Positions 21,205 through 32,459 of a DNA stretch of 64,000 nt are shown here, one piece after another; within the stretch, counting starts at the first letter, position 1, and every line of letters starts with the position of its first letter. Where the stretch lies: the NCBI GenBank assembly GCA_016271365.2, contig CM057456.1, positions 665,845,501 through 665,909,500 of the forward strand, written 5' to 3'. This stretch comes from Neoceratodus forsteri (taxonomy: Eukaryota > Chordata > Ceratodontiformes > Ceratodontidae). A model generated the notes under the pieces. It made no database searches and was not told the DNA's origin. It worked only from the letters and a program-made list of their open reading frames with translations. A program made the translations under genes and the position numbers.

Positions 21205-22370
21205 TTTTATAATTCAATAAACTTTATTTATCTTTTTTCTTTATGATTATCGTAACAATCATTGACAAAGATGTGGGTAGCAGTAGGACACTCAGGAGGA
21301 GTACCCCAAATACAATGTAAGTATCAATCAAGAAGTGCAAGAATGGAGAACTATACAGATCTGAGATAAGCCTCCCTCCCGCACCACCCTCTTTAACCCC
21401 CAAAAACCTCCCTGACCCACCCCTAATCAAGTGTGTACATTTTTAATCAGCTAAATATACATATGCAGAACTTATTATAAGTTGATCGGTTACGGTTTCC
21501 AGACAGTAAGTAGGGCATCTGGTAAACCCCACCTAAGATGATACATATGAGACCGATTATTCATAACTGGTATGTGCTTCTCTAATTGGAGAGCAAATAA
21601 TTCTTTATGCCATTCCAACACTGAAAAAATTGCATTATCTGTCCAGTGTCTCATGATAATTAACTTGGCTATAGCAGAAATCAGAGCCAAGTGTGTTTTT
21701 CTAAAGTTGGGAGTATCCTTTGGAAAGATATATAATAAACAGATCTCTGGAGTGAAAAAGGAGTCAAGACCCAAAAAAGGGTCTAGTATTTGTCTAATGG
21801 ATTGCCAAAAGGTTTGGACCACTGAACAGGCCCATAGTATATGATATAAAGTTCTGGTGGAATTGACACATCTAGCACAATCAGGGGAAGACAGATGACC
21901 CAATCTGAAAAGTTTAAGTGGTGTGAAATATAAATTGTGCATAATATTAAAATGCATCAAGCGCAGTCTGCCTTGTTTTACAAATTTATATAGTGATTGC
22001 CATAATTCCCTCCAGAGTTCAGGTTCAGTATTAAGAGAGAGCACTTGAGACCAATAGTAACATACCTCCTGAGGTAGGGCAGGATCCAATGATTGAATTT
22101 CTTTATAAATTGCAGACACTGCATGGGGCTCCCTAGCCACCTGTAGGAGTCTGTTAAAAATATCAGGGGACCCTACCCATTTGGGCTAAAATGGTTTCTC
22201 TAACCTGTTTATATTTGAAAAAAAAGCTGTTACAGGCACTTTAAATCTAAGTCTAAAGAGGGAAAAGGGGAGTATTTTACCTTCAGAATATAGGTCAGAG
22301 ACCTTCTTATTGGTCAAAGGAGGACAAAAGGACCCCCTTCCAAATTCTAAGGTGGTCTACCAAATGATAG
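21205..22370 (-). mobile_element. L1/Tx1-type LINE, 3' end of ORF2
   Basis: The minus-strand frame 22140-21490 encodes the ORF2 C-terminus: a helical region (VCYYWSQVLS), LRLMHFNIMHNLYFTP, then CARCVNSTRTLYHILWAC. The last is a CX2CX8HX4C variant of the L1 C-terminal zinc knuckle. The 3' UTR ends near 21205 with AATAAAGTTTATTGAATTAT followed by A-rich DNA, an L1-like poly(A) tail. The fragment is 5'-truncated: upstream frames to about 22340 still resemble ORF2 (a SLFRLRFKVPVTAFF stretch). Confidence 0.75.
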
Positions 22371-22381
22371 TTTGAGGTGAC

Positions 22382-22920
22382 AGGGCCGGCTTTAGGGTTT
22401 TGGGGGCCCCCAGCAGAATTAGTGAAGTCAAGGGGCCTCTCTACTTGGCCTACCTTTAGCCCATGTGTTTTACTGTAGCTCACAAGTGCAAGATTTTATT
22501 TGTGGTGATATTATAGGCAGGGAAAAATGGCAGACTAAGTGGATCAAGCAGTAGTTATCTGCCGTCAAATGTTATATTTCTTTGTTTCTATGTATAGCTT
22601 TAGTATAACCTGCGGTATTTTAAAAAAGAAATTAGGAGGACACAGCAGTGTCAGTTTTTTTGGCTGTTCTTCCCAGCCCATCCCATCCCATCCCATCCAT
22701 TGCTGCCTATCCACCTCATATTAACTGGATCATAGCTTGTTGAGGTATTTCATGACATAACTAGGAGTATCTGCATAGTCCTTTACTGATATTTTAAAAA
22801 TATATTAAGATAAAAAAAAGTTTAAAAATGAATAAGGTAAACTTATCTGGTTGGGGGCCTCCATGAGCAGGGGCTCCCAGCAACCGCAGGGTTCGCTGGT
22901 GCCTTATACCGGCAATGGGT
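22382..22920. mobile_element. possible hAT terminal sequence followed by unassigned DNA
   Basis: CAGGGCCGGCTTTAGGG at 22382 matches the 5' terminus style of several vertebrate hAT elements (CAGGGCCGG...). I could not find the opposite terminus or an 8-bp duplication. A short CATCC(CATCC)n microsatellite lies at 22678-22698. The remainder shows no coding frame. Confidence 0.35.
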
Positions 22921-22921
22921 G

Positions 22922-23424
22922 GAAAGTATAAAGTCATTTGTCCAGTTGCCTTGGAAAGGGGGAAAAGTTCTGGTTGTAGTGGACCTGGACAGGCAATTGA
23001 ATTGAGTAAACCTTGCCTGAATGGATGTCTGCAGAACAACTCTGCAATCTGGGTGGGCTATTGGAAGCCCCACTCCAATGAAAGAGTTAAGATACAATCA
23101 GAGAACAGGGTAATGGTAACTGGTAACTGGTAGTTCCCTGGCTGTGGGTATGGCACAACACGGAAGCCTGCAGGAAAGTGTAAAGTCATTTGTCCAGTTG
23201 CCTTGGAAAGGGGGAAAAGTTCTGGTTGTAGTGGACCTGGACAGGCAATTGAATTGAGTAAAGCTTGCCTGAATGGATGTCTGCAGAACAACTCTGCAAT
23301 CTGGGTGGGCTATTGGAAGCCCCTCCCCAATGAAAGAGTTAAGATACAATCAGGGAACAGGGTAATGGTAACTGGTAGTCCCCTGGCTGTGGGTATGGCC
23401 CAACACGGAAGCCTGCATGCCCTC
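22922..23424. repeat. tandem duplication, ~251-bp unit
   Basis: GGAAAGTATAAAGTCATTTG at 22921 and GGAAAGTGTAAAGTCATTTG at 23173 begin two copies more than 95% alike by eye, each ending in GGGTATGGC(A/C)CAACACGGAAGC. The near-identity implies a recent duplication. No coding domain. Confidence 0.9.
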
Positions 23425-23479
23425 CTGTAGGGCAGTTGTGTCCCCAGCACCTCCTCACCACATTTATTTCAAGTGTGGT

Positions 23480-23905
23480 ATTCTTCTTTAGCGGACAGAA
23501 CACAAGTTTATGCACCAACAGACCCAGGCTTGAATCTCACCTTGATAAAGCACTTGTTTTCTGTGTGAAACACTGGTGTAGGGTATGGGGTGCTGCGCTG
23601 TAATTTTATCCATGCATATCTTGCAAAATAAAATCTTTATGCACAGAAATAAGTGGTAAGAGTACTAACTGCTGTCCAGCTCAGGTTGCTTGAAATATGC
23701 TGGGAGGACCATATCTCGGGTTTTGGAACCACTGCCTGTTGTGCCATTAAATCCCACCAGAAATGCTTACTGTGTGAGCCTGAACAAATCTTTTTGACTC
23801 CTACTACTTCAGCTGCCAGCTGTGATGAGGTGTAAAATCAGGACCCCACATATAACAAAAGCTGAGCTATCCTGGGTAAATAAATAACAAAAATAATCTC
23901 TTATT
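23480..23905 (+). mobile_element. degenerate SINE remnants
   Basis: At 23640-23905, GTGGTAAGAGTACTAAC and CAGGTTGCTTGAA look like decayed A and B boxes. GCTTACTGTGTGAGCCTGA resembles the CORE body, and AGCTGAGCTATCCTGGGTAA the L2-type tail seen in copies A and B. A second B-box-like CAGGCTTGAATCTCACC lies at about 23530, with an A-rich end near 23630. Confidence 0.5.
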
Positions 23906-23939
23906 TGCCTTTGTAAATGAACTGCTATCCAAATCCACC

Positions 23940-26345
23940 TTTTACCCCTGCTCCCATAGAAACACACAAACATTGAATTTGATGGCAGATAAGGACTGCT
24001 TGGCCCACCTAGTCTACCAATTTCCCTGCCTAATGGATAAGCTGCAGATCCTGGTTAACCAACGGCCTACTTTCTCATACCCCCCCATTAGAATTGCCTT
24101 ATGTCTGTCCCACGCTTCTTGAATTCCCCCACTGTTTTTTTATTTAGTTGTTTAACCAGGTATAGCACACTAAGCTGAAAGCTTTTTTACAGGAGCAACC
24201 TGGGAGCACAAGGAGGTTAAGTGACTTGCTCAGGGTCACACAGTATGCAAGTGGAAGCTGTGGGATTCAAACCCAGGTCTGGTCTGCTGGATGTCATCAG
24301 ATTTGCAGCTCAGAGCCTTAGACCACTGTGCTATACTGCCTCCTGCATACTGACTCTACGACCTCCTCAGGAAGGCTGTTCCATGTATCCACAACCCTTT
24401 TTGCGAATAAATACTTCATCACATTACCTCTGAGCCATCCTCCTCTCTATCTTCAAATTGTGTCCCCTTGTTTTTGCACATCTCTTTTTCTGAAAAATGC
24501 TACTGTCTTGGACTTTGTTGATTCCTTTGAGGTATTTGAAAGTTTCTATCATGTCCCCCCTCTCCCTCCTTTCCTCAAGGCTATACATCTTCAGTTCCTT
24601 TAGTCTTTCTTCATATGTCTTCTGATGCGGACCCTGCATCATTTTGGTTACCCTCCTCTGGACAGCCTCCACCCTGTCTATGTCTTTGCAGAGATGGGGT
24701 CTCCAGAACTGTACACAGTACTCCAGATGTGGTCTTACCAACTGTCTGTACAGAGGGCCAACAACTTCCTGTTTTCTTCTGGTGATGCCTCTCCTATGCA
24801 TCCCAGTATCCCTCCAGCCCTCCTTACTGCCTTCTCACATTGCTGGCCCCACCTTTAGGTCATCTGATATGACTACCCCCAGGTCCCTTTCCATTTTTGT
24901 TGTTGTCAGTATCTCACCCTCCATTGTGTACTCTTCCCCTGGGTTTTTGTTTCCCAGGTGCATTACTTTGCACTTCTTTGCATTGAATCTAAGCTGCCAT
25001 ACATTTGACCATTCCTCCAACCTTGCCAAGTCCTTTTCATCCTTTCCACCCCACCTTGTATATCAACCCTGTTTGCAGATCTTTGTGTCATCTGCAAAGA
25101 GACATACTTTCCCTTCCAGTCCCTCTGCAATGTCACTTATAAAGGCATTAAAAAGGACTGGCCCCAGTACTGAACCCTGCGGTACCCCACTAGTAACCCT
25201 CCTTTCTTCACTGTGGACTCCATTTACTATTACTCACTGTGTCCTGTTGTCCAACCAGTGTTTTACCCAGGCTACGATCCTGGGACCCACTCCCAGGCTG
25301 GTTAATTTCTTTATTAATCTTTTGTGCGGGACTGTGTCAAATGTCTTGCTAAAGTCTAGGTAGGCCATGTCCACAGCCCCTCCCTGGTCTACTGCTTTGG
25401 TCACCCAGTCAAAAAATAAATTAGATTTGTCTGACATGACCTTACCACTGTGAATCCATGCTGCCTTGGGTCCTGTGCCCCACTGGCCTCTAGGTACTCA
25501 ACAGTTCTTTCCTTCAGAAGTGCTTCCATCATTTTCCCTACCACTGAGGTCAAACTGACAGGTCTGTAGTTTCCTGCCTCTGTCTTACTCTCACTTTTGT
25601 GAAGGGGAATCACATTCGCTCTCCTCCAGTCCTCAGGTACCACACCATCCTCCCATGATTTATTAAAAAGGGTAGTCAGTGGTGTTACTAGTTCTTCCCT
25701 TAGTTCTTTTAGAATTCTGGGGTGAATCCCATCAGGCCCCATTGCTTTATCCACCTTCAGTTTTATGAATTCTTTCACAACCCTTTCTTCTGTGAAAGGA
25801 CTAATGTCAACCCCCCTATCTAGAGTGCTTCTATTGATCAGATTAGGTATTTCCCCCTGCTTTTCCATTGTGAATACTGAACAGATGTATTCGTTCAGTA
25901 TCCCTGCTTCTTCACTGTCTCTCTCTGCCCAACCACCATCCTCTTTGTTCAGCCTCAGTATCCCTGCCTTAGTCTTTCTTTGCTCCCTAATGTACCTATA
26001 AAAGATTTTATCCCCCTTCTTAACTGAGTTGGCTATCTTTTCCTTGGTTTGGGCCTTTGCTATTCTGACTGCCTCACCCGCTTCCTTCTGTTTTAACTGG
26101 TACGGTTCTCTGTCCTGCTCCTTCTGTGTTTCCTTATACTTTCTGAATGCTATCTTTTTCCCCCTTACCTTCCCCGCCACTTCTTTTGAGAACCATAGTG
26201 TTTTTTTTTTAATTTTGATTTGTTTATTTGCTTCACACAAAGGCTTGTTGCCTCTGTGATGGCGGTTTTGATGTTTCCCCATTGTTGCTCCACCCCACCA
26301 TGCCATTACAAGTCTACCCCCTTGCATCAGCAACGGGTGTTCTGT
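23940..26345 (-). mobile_element. CR1/L3-type LINE, ORF2 from linker to 3' end
   Basis: Minus-strand ORF2 begins at about 26333 in the linker after the endonuclease (TLWFSKEVAGKV). RT motifs follow: KAMGPDGIHPRILKEL, RRANVIPLHKS, GNYRPVSLTSVVGKMME, YLDFSKTFDTVPH at about 25360, VCLFADDTK with catalytic FADD at about 25105-25087, the RLEEWSNVWQLRFNAKKC thumb, and LVRPHLEYCVQFWRP to the C-terminus near 24424. The 3' UTR ends at about 23950 with CATAGAAACA...CATTGAATTTGATGGCAG inverted, like the CR1 copy at 2976-3590. The endonuclease and ORF1 are absent. Frames change near 25440, 25230 and 24830. A SINE splits the C-terminus and 3' UTR at 24135-24347. Confidence 0.9.
24135..24347 (-). mobile_element. 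tRNA-derived CORE-SINE with L2-type tail (copy B)
   Basis: In reverse complement this reads GCAGTATAGCACAGTGGTCT, a GGGTTTGAATCCC B box, CTGTGTGACCCTGAGCAAGT, CACTTAACCTCC and AGCTTTCAGCTTAGTGTGCT, collinear with copy A at 5028-5225 at roughly 80% or better. It sits inside the CR1 3' end: GAATTCCCCCACTG before and ACTCTACGACCTCCTCAGG after are joined in the other CR1 copy. Confidence 0.9.
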
Positions 26346-27229
26346 TCACTACAATACTATCAGAGTTCTAGGAGTCAAGTTAAAAGAACAAAAAACTGAC
26401 TAATCTTGGTCGGGGGAGGTCTCTGTGTGCTCCATATCCCCCCAGTGGGGGGGAGCGCTGTGTACTCCACATCCCACCAGAGTCCTGGTAGCTACATCCC
26501 TGAGGCCACATTATGTTGGGGGATGGGGTAATGAGGGGCCTGCAGCTTGATGGGCATGGGGAAAGGAAGGCAGCAGGCTGGCACAAAGTCAGGGTGAGTC
26601 TATGCCACTGTAAGGGGTTAGGACTCATGTTAAAGTGTTCAGCTGCAGAAGATGCTCTTATAAGAGCCACAAACACAAAACCTCATCATTCTGACTCAGC
26701 CTGCACCTGCCTGCTGTTTTTCTTACCTCACATTTGGTCAAAAACATGTTCCTCCTTATGCTGCTTCTCCCATATAATGGGGCCTCTGGAAATCAACTAG
26801 CAGGACTTAGAGAAGTTATGGTTGATGAGGGCACACAGAGTTGAGCCCCAAAGATAAACCCCATCTTTTTTAAATATGGCATGCAATATTTTGTCAGTGC
26901 TGTAGTATATGAAATTAATCTCCATCTCTTCAGCTGTGCGTATGGCCCAAATATAAATGCCTGAATACTACATACAGGGTAGTCTAAGTATTTTTCCTCG
27001 TTAAGAGAAACTTATTCAGCACTATAAAAAGGTTGTTTAAAAACAGGGATAGCTTCATGGCTATCATTTCCTCCATGATAATGATTTACTGCCCTCTGAC
27101 ATCCTCATGGATTGATTGGTTTAAAGAAATATTTCTGGCTTGTGATACTGTGTCAGGACAGGAACCAACACTGGTTTCAAAATTACCCTGTCAGCCTGCC
27201 CCCCCCAATTCCTTAATTGGTAAATAAGG
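26346..27229. other. unassigned non-coding stretch
   Basis: Unique-looking DNA between the CR1 LINE and the 59-bp satellite. Short ORFs show no domain. Confidence 0.35.
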
Positions 27230-28991
27230 GACTCTGGGTCCATAATGTCAAACACCTCACTGTAACATAGTCATTTAATGTTGTAAGGAACTTTGGGTCC
27301 ATCATGTCCAACCCCTCTCTGTAACATAGTAATTTAAGGTTGTAAGGCACTTGAGGTCCATCATGTCCAACTCCTCACTGTATTACAGTGTTTTAATTAT
27401 GTAAGTGACTCGGGGTCCATCATGTGCACCCTCTCACTGTAACATAGTAATTTAAAGTTGTAAGGCACTTGAGGTCCATCATGTCCAACTCCTCACTGTA
27501 ATATAGTAATTTAATTATGTAAGGGACTCGGGGGTCATCATGTGCACCCTCTCACTGTAACATAGTAATTTAAGGTTGTAAGGCACTTGAGGTCCATCAT
27601 GTCCAACTCCTCACTGTAATATAGTAATTTAATTATGTAAGGGAATCGGGGGTCATCATGTGCACCCTCTCACTGTAACATAGTAATTTAAGCTTGTCAA
27701 GGACTCGAGGTTCATCATGTCCAACCCCTCACTGTAACATACTGTATATGAGAATGAATTCACTGCCCTTACATTTCACTGTTTTGTCTGATCTGACATT
27801 TTCATGGTAGTTTGATTTAGCTGAAGTGCAAAAGCAAGATAACTTGTCAAGTGCAGTGTATATATTTTCACTGGCATATAATTTTCACTAGATTTTCAAA
27901 ATAGTGAATATAGCAAAAATGTTATTCCAGTGAAAATAATGTCTTATACAGTAATAAATAAATGTTGTAAGGGAAACTAGATCCATCATGTCCAACCCCT
28001 CACTGTAACACAGTAATTTAATGTTGTAAGGGACACTAGATCCACAATGTCCAACCCCTCACTGTAACATGGTAATTTAATGTTGTAAGGGACTCTGGGT
28101 CCATCATGTCCAACCCCTCACTGTAACATGGTAATTTAATGTTTTAATGGACTCTGAGTCCATCATGTCCAACCCCTCACTGTAACATGGTAATTTAATG
28201 TTTTAATGGACTCTGGGTCCATCATGTCCAACCCCTCACTGTAACATGGTAATTTAATGTTTTAATGGACTCTGGGTCCATCATGTCCAACCCCTCACTG
28301 TAACATAGTAATTTAATGTTGTAAGGGATGCAAGATCCATTATGTCCAACCCTTCACTGTAACATAGTATTTTAATGTTGTAATGGACTCTGGGGCCATC
28401 ATTTTAAACCCCTCACGGTAACATGGTAATTTGATGTTGAAAGGGACTTGAGGTCCATCATGTCCAGACCCTCACAGTAATATAGTAATTCAACATTGTA
28501 AGGGACTCAAAGACCCTCATGTTCTACCCCTCACTGTAACATAGTAATTTAATGTTGCCAGGGGCTTGAGGTCCATCATGTCAAACCCCCTTTCTGTAAC
28601 ATAGTAAGTTAATGTTGTAAATGACACTATGTCCATCATGTCCAACCCCTCACTGTAACATAATATTTTACTGTTGTAAAGGACTATAGGTCCATGATGT
28701 CCAGCCCCTCACTGAAATACAGTAATTTAATGTTGTAAGGGACTCTAGGTCCACCATGTCTAGCCCCTCACTGTAACATGATAATTTAATGTTGTCAGGG
28801 ACTTGAGGTCCATCTTGTCCAACCCCTCACTGTATCATAGTAATTTAATGTTGTAGGTGACACTAGGTCCATCATGTAAACCCCCTTTCTGTAACATAGT
28901 AATTTAATGTTGCAAGGAACTCTATATCCATCCTTTCCAACCCCTCACTGTAATATAGCAGTTTAATATTGTAAAGGACTCTAGCTCCATC
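27230..28991. repeat. 59-bp satellite array, roughly 25-30 copies
   Basis: A consensus of the form GTAAGGGACTCTGGGTCCAT, CATGTCCAACCCCTCACTGT, AACATAGTAATTTAATGTT repeats with a period of 59 bp. Copies vary at the GACTC(T/G)GGGTCC segment; 28081-28300 contains several nearly identical copies, while outer copies are more divergent. A MITE (27742-27951) and a Harbinger element (28992-30770) interrupt it, and a last partial unit resumes at 30771. Confidence 0.95.
27742..27951. mobile_element. TA-flanked MITE in the 59-bp satellite
   Basis: CTGTATA at the left end and TATACAG at the right end are exact inverted repeats, each flanked by TA, as in Tc1/mariner-type insertion. Internally ATATTTTCACTGG and CCAGTGAAAATA form a second inverted pair, so the element folds. 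It is 210 bp with no ORF. Confidence 0.8.
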
Positions 28992-30770
28992 GGGCCAGAT
29001 ATTCAAAGCTTTGTGCTGTCCGCAAACAGTTTGCATGGGTTTAGCAAGGGACTGCCATATTCAAAAGGCCACGTAGCATAGCAAAGTGCATTAGCATGGA
29101 GGAAACCATAATTATATGCAAGTGGAAAGTGAACATGAATACAGGCACTGTGAGATATTCATCGACTAGCACCACGCTAAGGTGTTTAGTGTGACATAGC
29201 ACGACCCTTAGTGTGGAACAAATTACAACCCAGGAAAAGCTGGTCTTAACCCTGGGAAAACAGCTTTGCACATCATTAGTGCATAGCACGGTGTTTGCAC
29301 GGGATTAGTGCAGCTTGCGCTACCCTAATATAAGAGCATGACACGTAGAAAATGCCTGACATGGAGGACACATGCTGCTCACTGCTGGCACCACTATGAT
29401 GCCAACAGCTGCCACCAGTCCCAGCTAAGCACAGACAGTAAGGTGGGTTCTGACCCACAGGGGACAACTAGGTAGTGTGGCCATACAGCACACACCTGCA
29501 GACCATACATCTGTGGTGATCAACAGATGCCAGCACACACATGCAGCACTGTGGGCATGGTGGCCATCGAGGAGAGGGTGTATGGGTGGCCAGACCTCAC
29601 CGCAGCCCAGGTGTGGCCACATGGCTGGGACACATCATGCAGTGCACATGGGCCAGTAGTGGGAATACCCCACCACCTGAGTGCCTGTTGGAGCATACAT
29701 GCCTCCCCAGCCACATACCGCACAACTGTACAGGAGCCATAGCACACACAGCCGGCCATGCAAATATCACTGTGAGCATCCCATGCCACAGGTGCAGCAT
29801 CTGTGGAGCACACAATGGTAAAACAGTACTGTCCACCTTCAGTAATCACCTGCATGCTGGGCCTGTCACTCCGTACAGTGCAGTGGTCATCACTGCCCTA
29901 CATACCATAGACATTGCTGTGTCCCTAACACTACCAGCCCCCTTGCTACTGTAGCATCTGCTGTGCACTATAGCATGGCCTACAGTGTGATGGTTGCATA
30001 CAGCACCACCACCACCTATGCCTATGCTGTGTTCTTCCCTGGGGCACACAATGCTATGCTGTACAGCATACATGTAGCCTGCAGCAACTATCATGCACTG
30101 TCAGACTGACCTGCAGGTGGACCTGCGGCCAGACCTGGCCAGCCACTGTACTTCCAGACTGACCTACAGGTGGAGCTGTGGGACCCTGCAGTAAAGCTGG
30201 GAAAACTGCATGCAAATCAGGGAATAATGAGATGCTAATCTGTTTGTTTGTCTAGAGACTACCTACTGTAAGTAGGCTTATTTGCATTTCACTTTTGAAT
30301 ATGGAAAATCTTAGCACCGGGCAAACACATTAGCACTGGGCTAACAGCGTAGCTCTTCGCTAAAGCTGCGTTAATGTGTTAGCGCAGTGCTAATGGTTCA
30401 GGGATATTTATACAGTTTTGATCACTGTTCTATCACATCTACTGCTGCCTGCTGCTGTACTGGGTCCACGCATCTGGTGGCATGCACATTGGCCACATAG
30501 TTCATCTCTACCTGCCCTCACGTCGCTGTGCACTGTGTTGATGTTGTGGTTTGCACTTCCTGGTTACTATATTCAGTGCTGTCTTATTCCAGGGCTATGT
30601 TTGCCCTGCACTTCCAGCCCAGTTTGCATGTCCTCATTCCTATGCTATATTCAGAAGCTGTTTGCCCTGGGCTATTCCTTTTGAATATAGCTTGCTTTGT
30701 GCTCCAGGCTAAGGTTGCCTGCCAGGCAGTGTTAACTTATCTCAGGGGCAAAGCTTTGAATATCTGGCCC
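28992..30770. mobile_element. non-autonomous Harbinger element, 1.78 kb
   Basis: Termini GGGCCAGATATTCAAAGCTT and AAGCTTTGAATATCTGGCCC are perfect 20-bp inverted repeats flanked by ATC on both sides, a 3-bp target duplication as made by Harbinger transposases. Restoring the satellite across the site (CTCCATC joined to ATATTTAATCC) fits the 59-bp unit. Internal ORFs carry no transposase or Myb domain. Its 30540-30770 end is homologous, inverted, to 48562-48790. Confidence 0.9.
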
Positions 30771-30839
30771 ATCATATTTAATCCCCTACTGTTTAACAAA
30801 AATTATTGTAAGTCTTAGGAAGTACAGTATCTGTATTCT

Positions 30840-31075
30840 AAAAGAGACATGTTACTTTATTTTAATTAACTGAAGAAGGTTTTAAAAATTGTCTAAAAAC
30901 ATATCTATTTAACGAGGCCTTCTCAGGAATATATTGAGTTTGAATTTATGTGAATATCTTTTAATATGTTTTATATATGTTCTATGATGTGTGACAAGTT
31001 TTAATGTTATAATGTGTAAAGGTGCCCTGAGCATTGGAAGGGCACCTTATATAAATAAAAACTTGATTGATTGAA
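30840..31075 (+). mobile_element. L2 LINE 3' end
   Basis: LKTYLFNEAF-type coding at about 30890 (the L2 C-terminus) leads into a 3' UTR with a small hairpin (GGTGCCCT...AGGGCACC) and the terminus TATATAAATAAAAACTTGATTGATTGA. It is severely 5'-truncated. Confidence 0.75.
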
Positions 31076-31802
31076 AAGTTAATCCCTCCTTTTTTCCTTT
31101 TTTTCCTCTTGGGATTCAGCTTTGAAAAACAATTTAATATGGCATACTCATTAGGTGAAGAATTTGTCTTCTCTTTTTTCCCCTTTTTTATGTCATCAAT
31201 GTTACAGTAAATGAAGAAAAATAATTGCAACTTCATGCCAATACATTTTTCTACTATGTTAAGTCTTGCGTTACACACACTATGGATGGGATATTCAAAA
31301 GGGTTGCGCCAGTGCAAGTCCAAAATTGTGCCATTCTGCAATATTCAGCAGGAGGCAATTGCGTCTCAGAAAACATGCTGAGCAACAGCGCAATGCTAAT
31401 GAAAGCATGTGCAACCGAAGGGGGTGGTACCATGCATAAAATGCGCCGTCACGATATTCGAGCCTTAGCAATGCAACCAAGTGGATCAGAGCGAGTTTGC
31501 GCCATAGCGGAAATGAGCCAAAATAAAAAGGCTCAAGGAAGATGTGCAAGAACGCTACAGGGAAGCCACATGAGGCAGGGAGATAGACAAGGCCAGAGTG
31601 AGAAACAGTGCAGGCCAGGGAGAGCACAGGACAGAAGAGGGGCAAGGAAAGGTGTGTGGGGCCACAGAGTGCAGAGGCCAGTAGGTGTACCCAGTGCAGT
31701 GGAGGTAGCAGTCGGGATAGCGGGGGTAACAAAGCAACAACAGCCAGGGGGAGAACACAAGCCAGGGACATGGACAGTGCCAGCTTCCACATGGAAGCTG
31801 TA

Positions 31803-32448
31803 ATGAGGGGGGGTGAGAAGGCATGCTGCAGGGGGACGTGGCCGTGGAGGGGCTCGTTGGTGGTATGCCCCCAACAGGCAGTACCGAGCCCGCATCAGCT
31901 TTGAGCTCTACTCAGATGTAGAGATTGTGGGCCGGTACCACCTGAACAGGGCAATACTGAGGCGGCTCTGTGAGCTGTGCAGTGTTGTGATGCAGGCACC
32001 CTCACGACAGAGTCACGCTCTGTCAATGGAGACAAAGAAAACAGCCTGCATGTGCTTGCTCACCACGGGTACCTTCCACAGACCAACAGGGGACACCACA
32101 GGCATAACACAGTCAGCCACGTCACGCATCCTCACCCAGTTCCTCAGTGCACTGCTGCCACATGCTGCGGAGTACATCCATTTCCCCAGCACCACAGCGG
32201 AGCATACAGCAAACATACAGGAGTTCCACAGGGTAGCACGTATGCCTGGCATGCTAGGGGTGATAGACTGCACCCATGTGGCCATTCACATGCCACCTGG
32301 CCCCGATGGGGCTGCCTATCGGAATCGGAAGGGATTTTCCAGTGTCAACTGCCAGGTGGTGTGTGATGCCAGTGGGCGCATCATCAATGTCTGTGGCATG
32401 CACCCTGGTGGAGCACATGATTCATTCATATGGTACCAATCAGCAGGG
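31803..32448 (+). pseudogene. Harbinger DDE transposase, N-terminal two thirds
   Basis: The frame from 31813 has a basic start, then RARISFELYSDVEIVGRYHL, a central helical region (CLLTTGTFH, GITQSATSRIL), MLGVIDCTHVAIHMPP with catalytic Asp at 32266-32268, YRNRKGFSSVNCQVVCDASG with catalytic Asp at 32365-32367, and GGAHDSFIWYQSAG. It stops at a splice-donor-like GTGAGT at 32449. This is the HARBI1/PIF transposase layout. The third acidic residue and the YPL/WL-type C-terminal part are not found downstream. An ATG at 31803 is out of frame by one base across a G run, so the true start was probably there. Known homologues are about 350 residues; about 210 are present here. Confidence 0.85.
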
Positions 32449-32459
32449 GTGAGTGGGAC

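Noticed and set aside
22382..22760. A complete short hAT MITE from CAGGGCCGG to a GTTGAGGTA target duplication
   Set aside because: The right-hand terminus does not match the left, and the duplication is inexact.
27230..28991. 59-bp repeats as a CRISPR-like array
   Set aside because: No spacers: every base of the period is conserved between copies.
31533..31895. Long Pro/Leu/Cys-rich minus-strand ORFs over the Harbinger 5' region
   Set aside because: Composition-driven antisense frames opposite a purine-rich leader; no domain.
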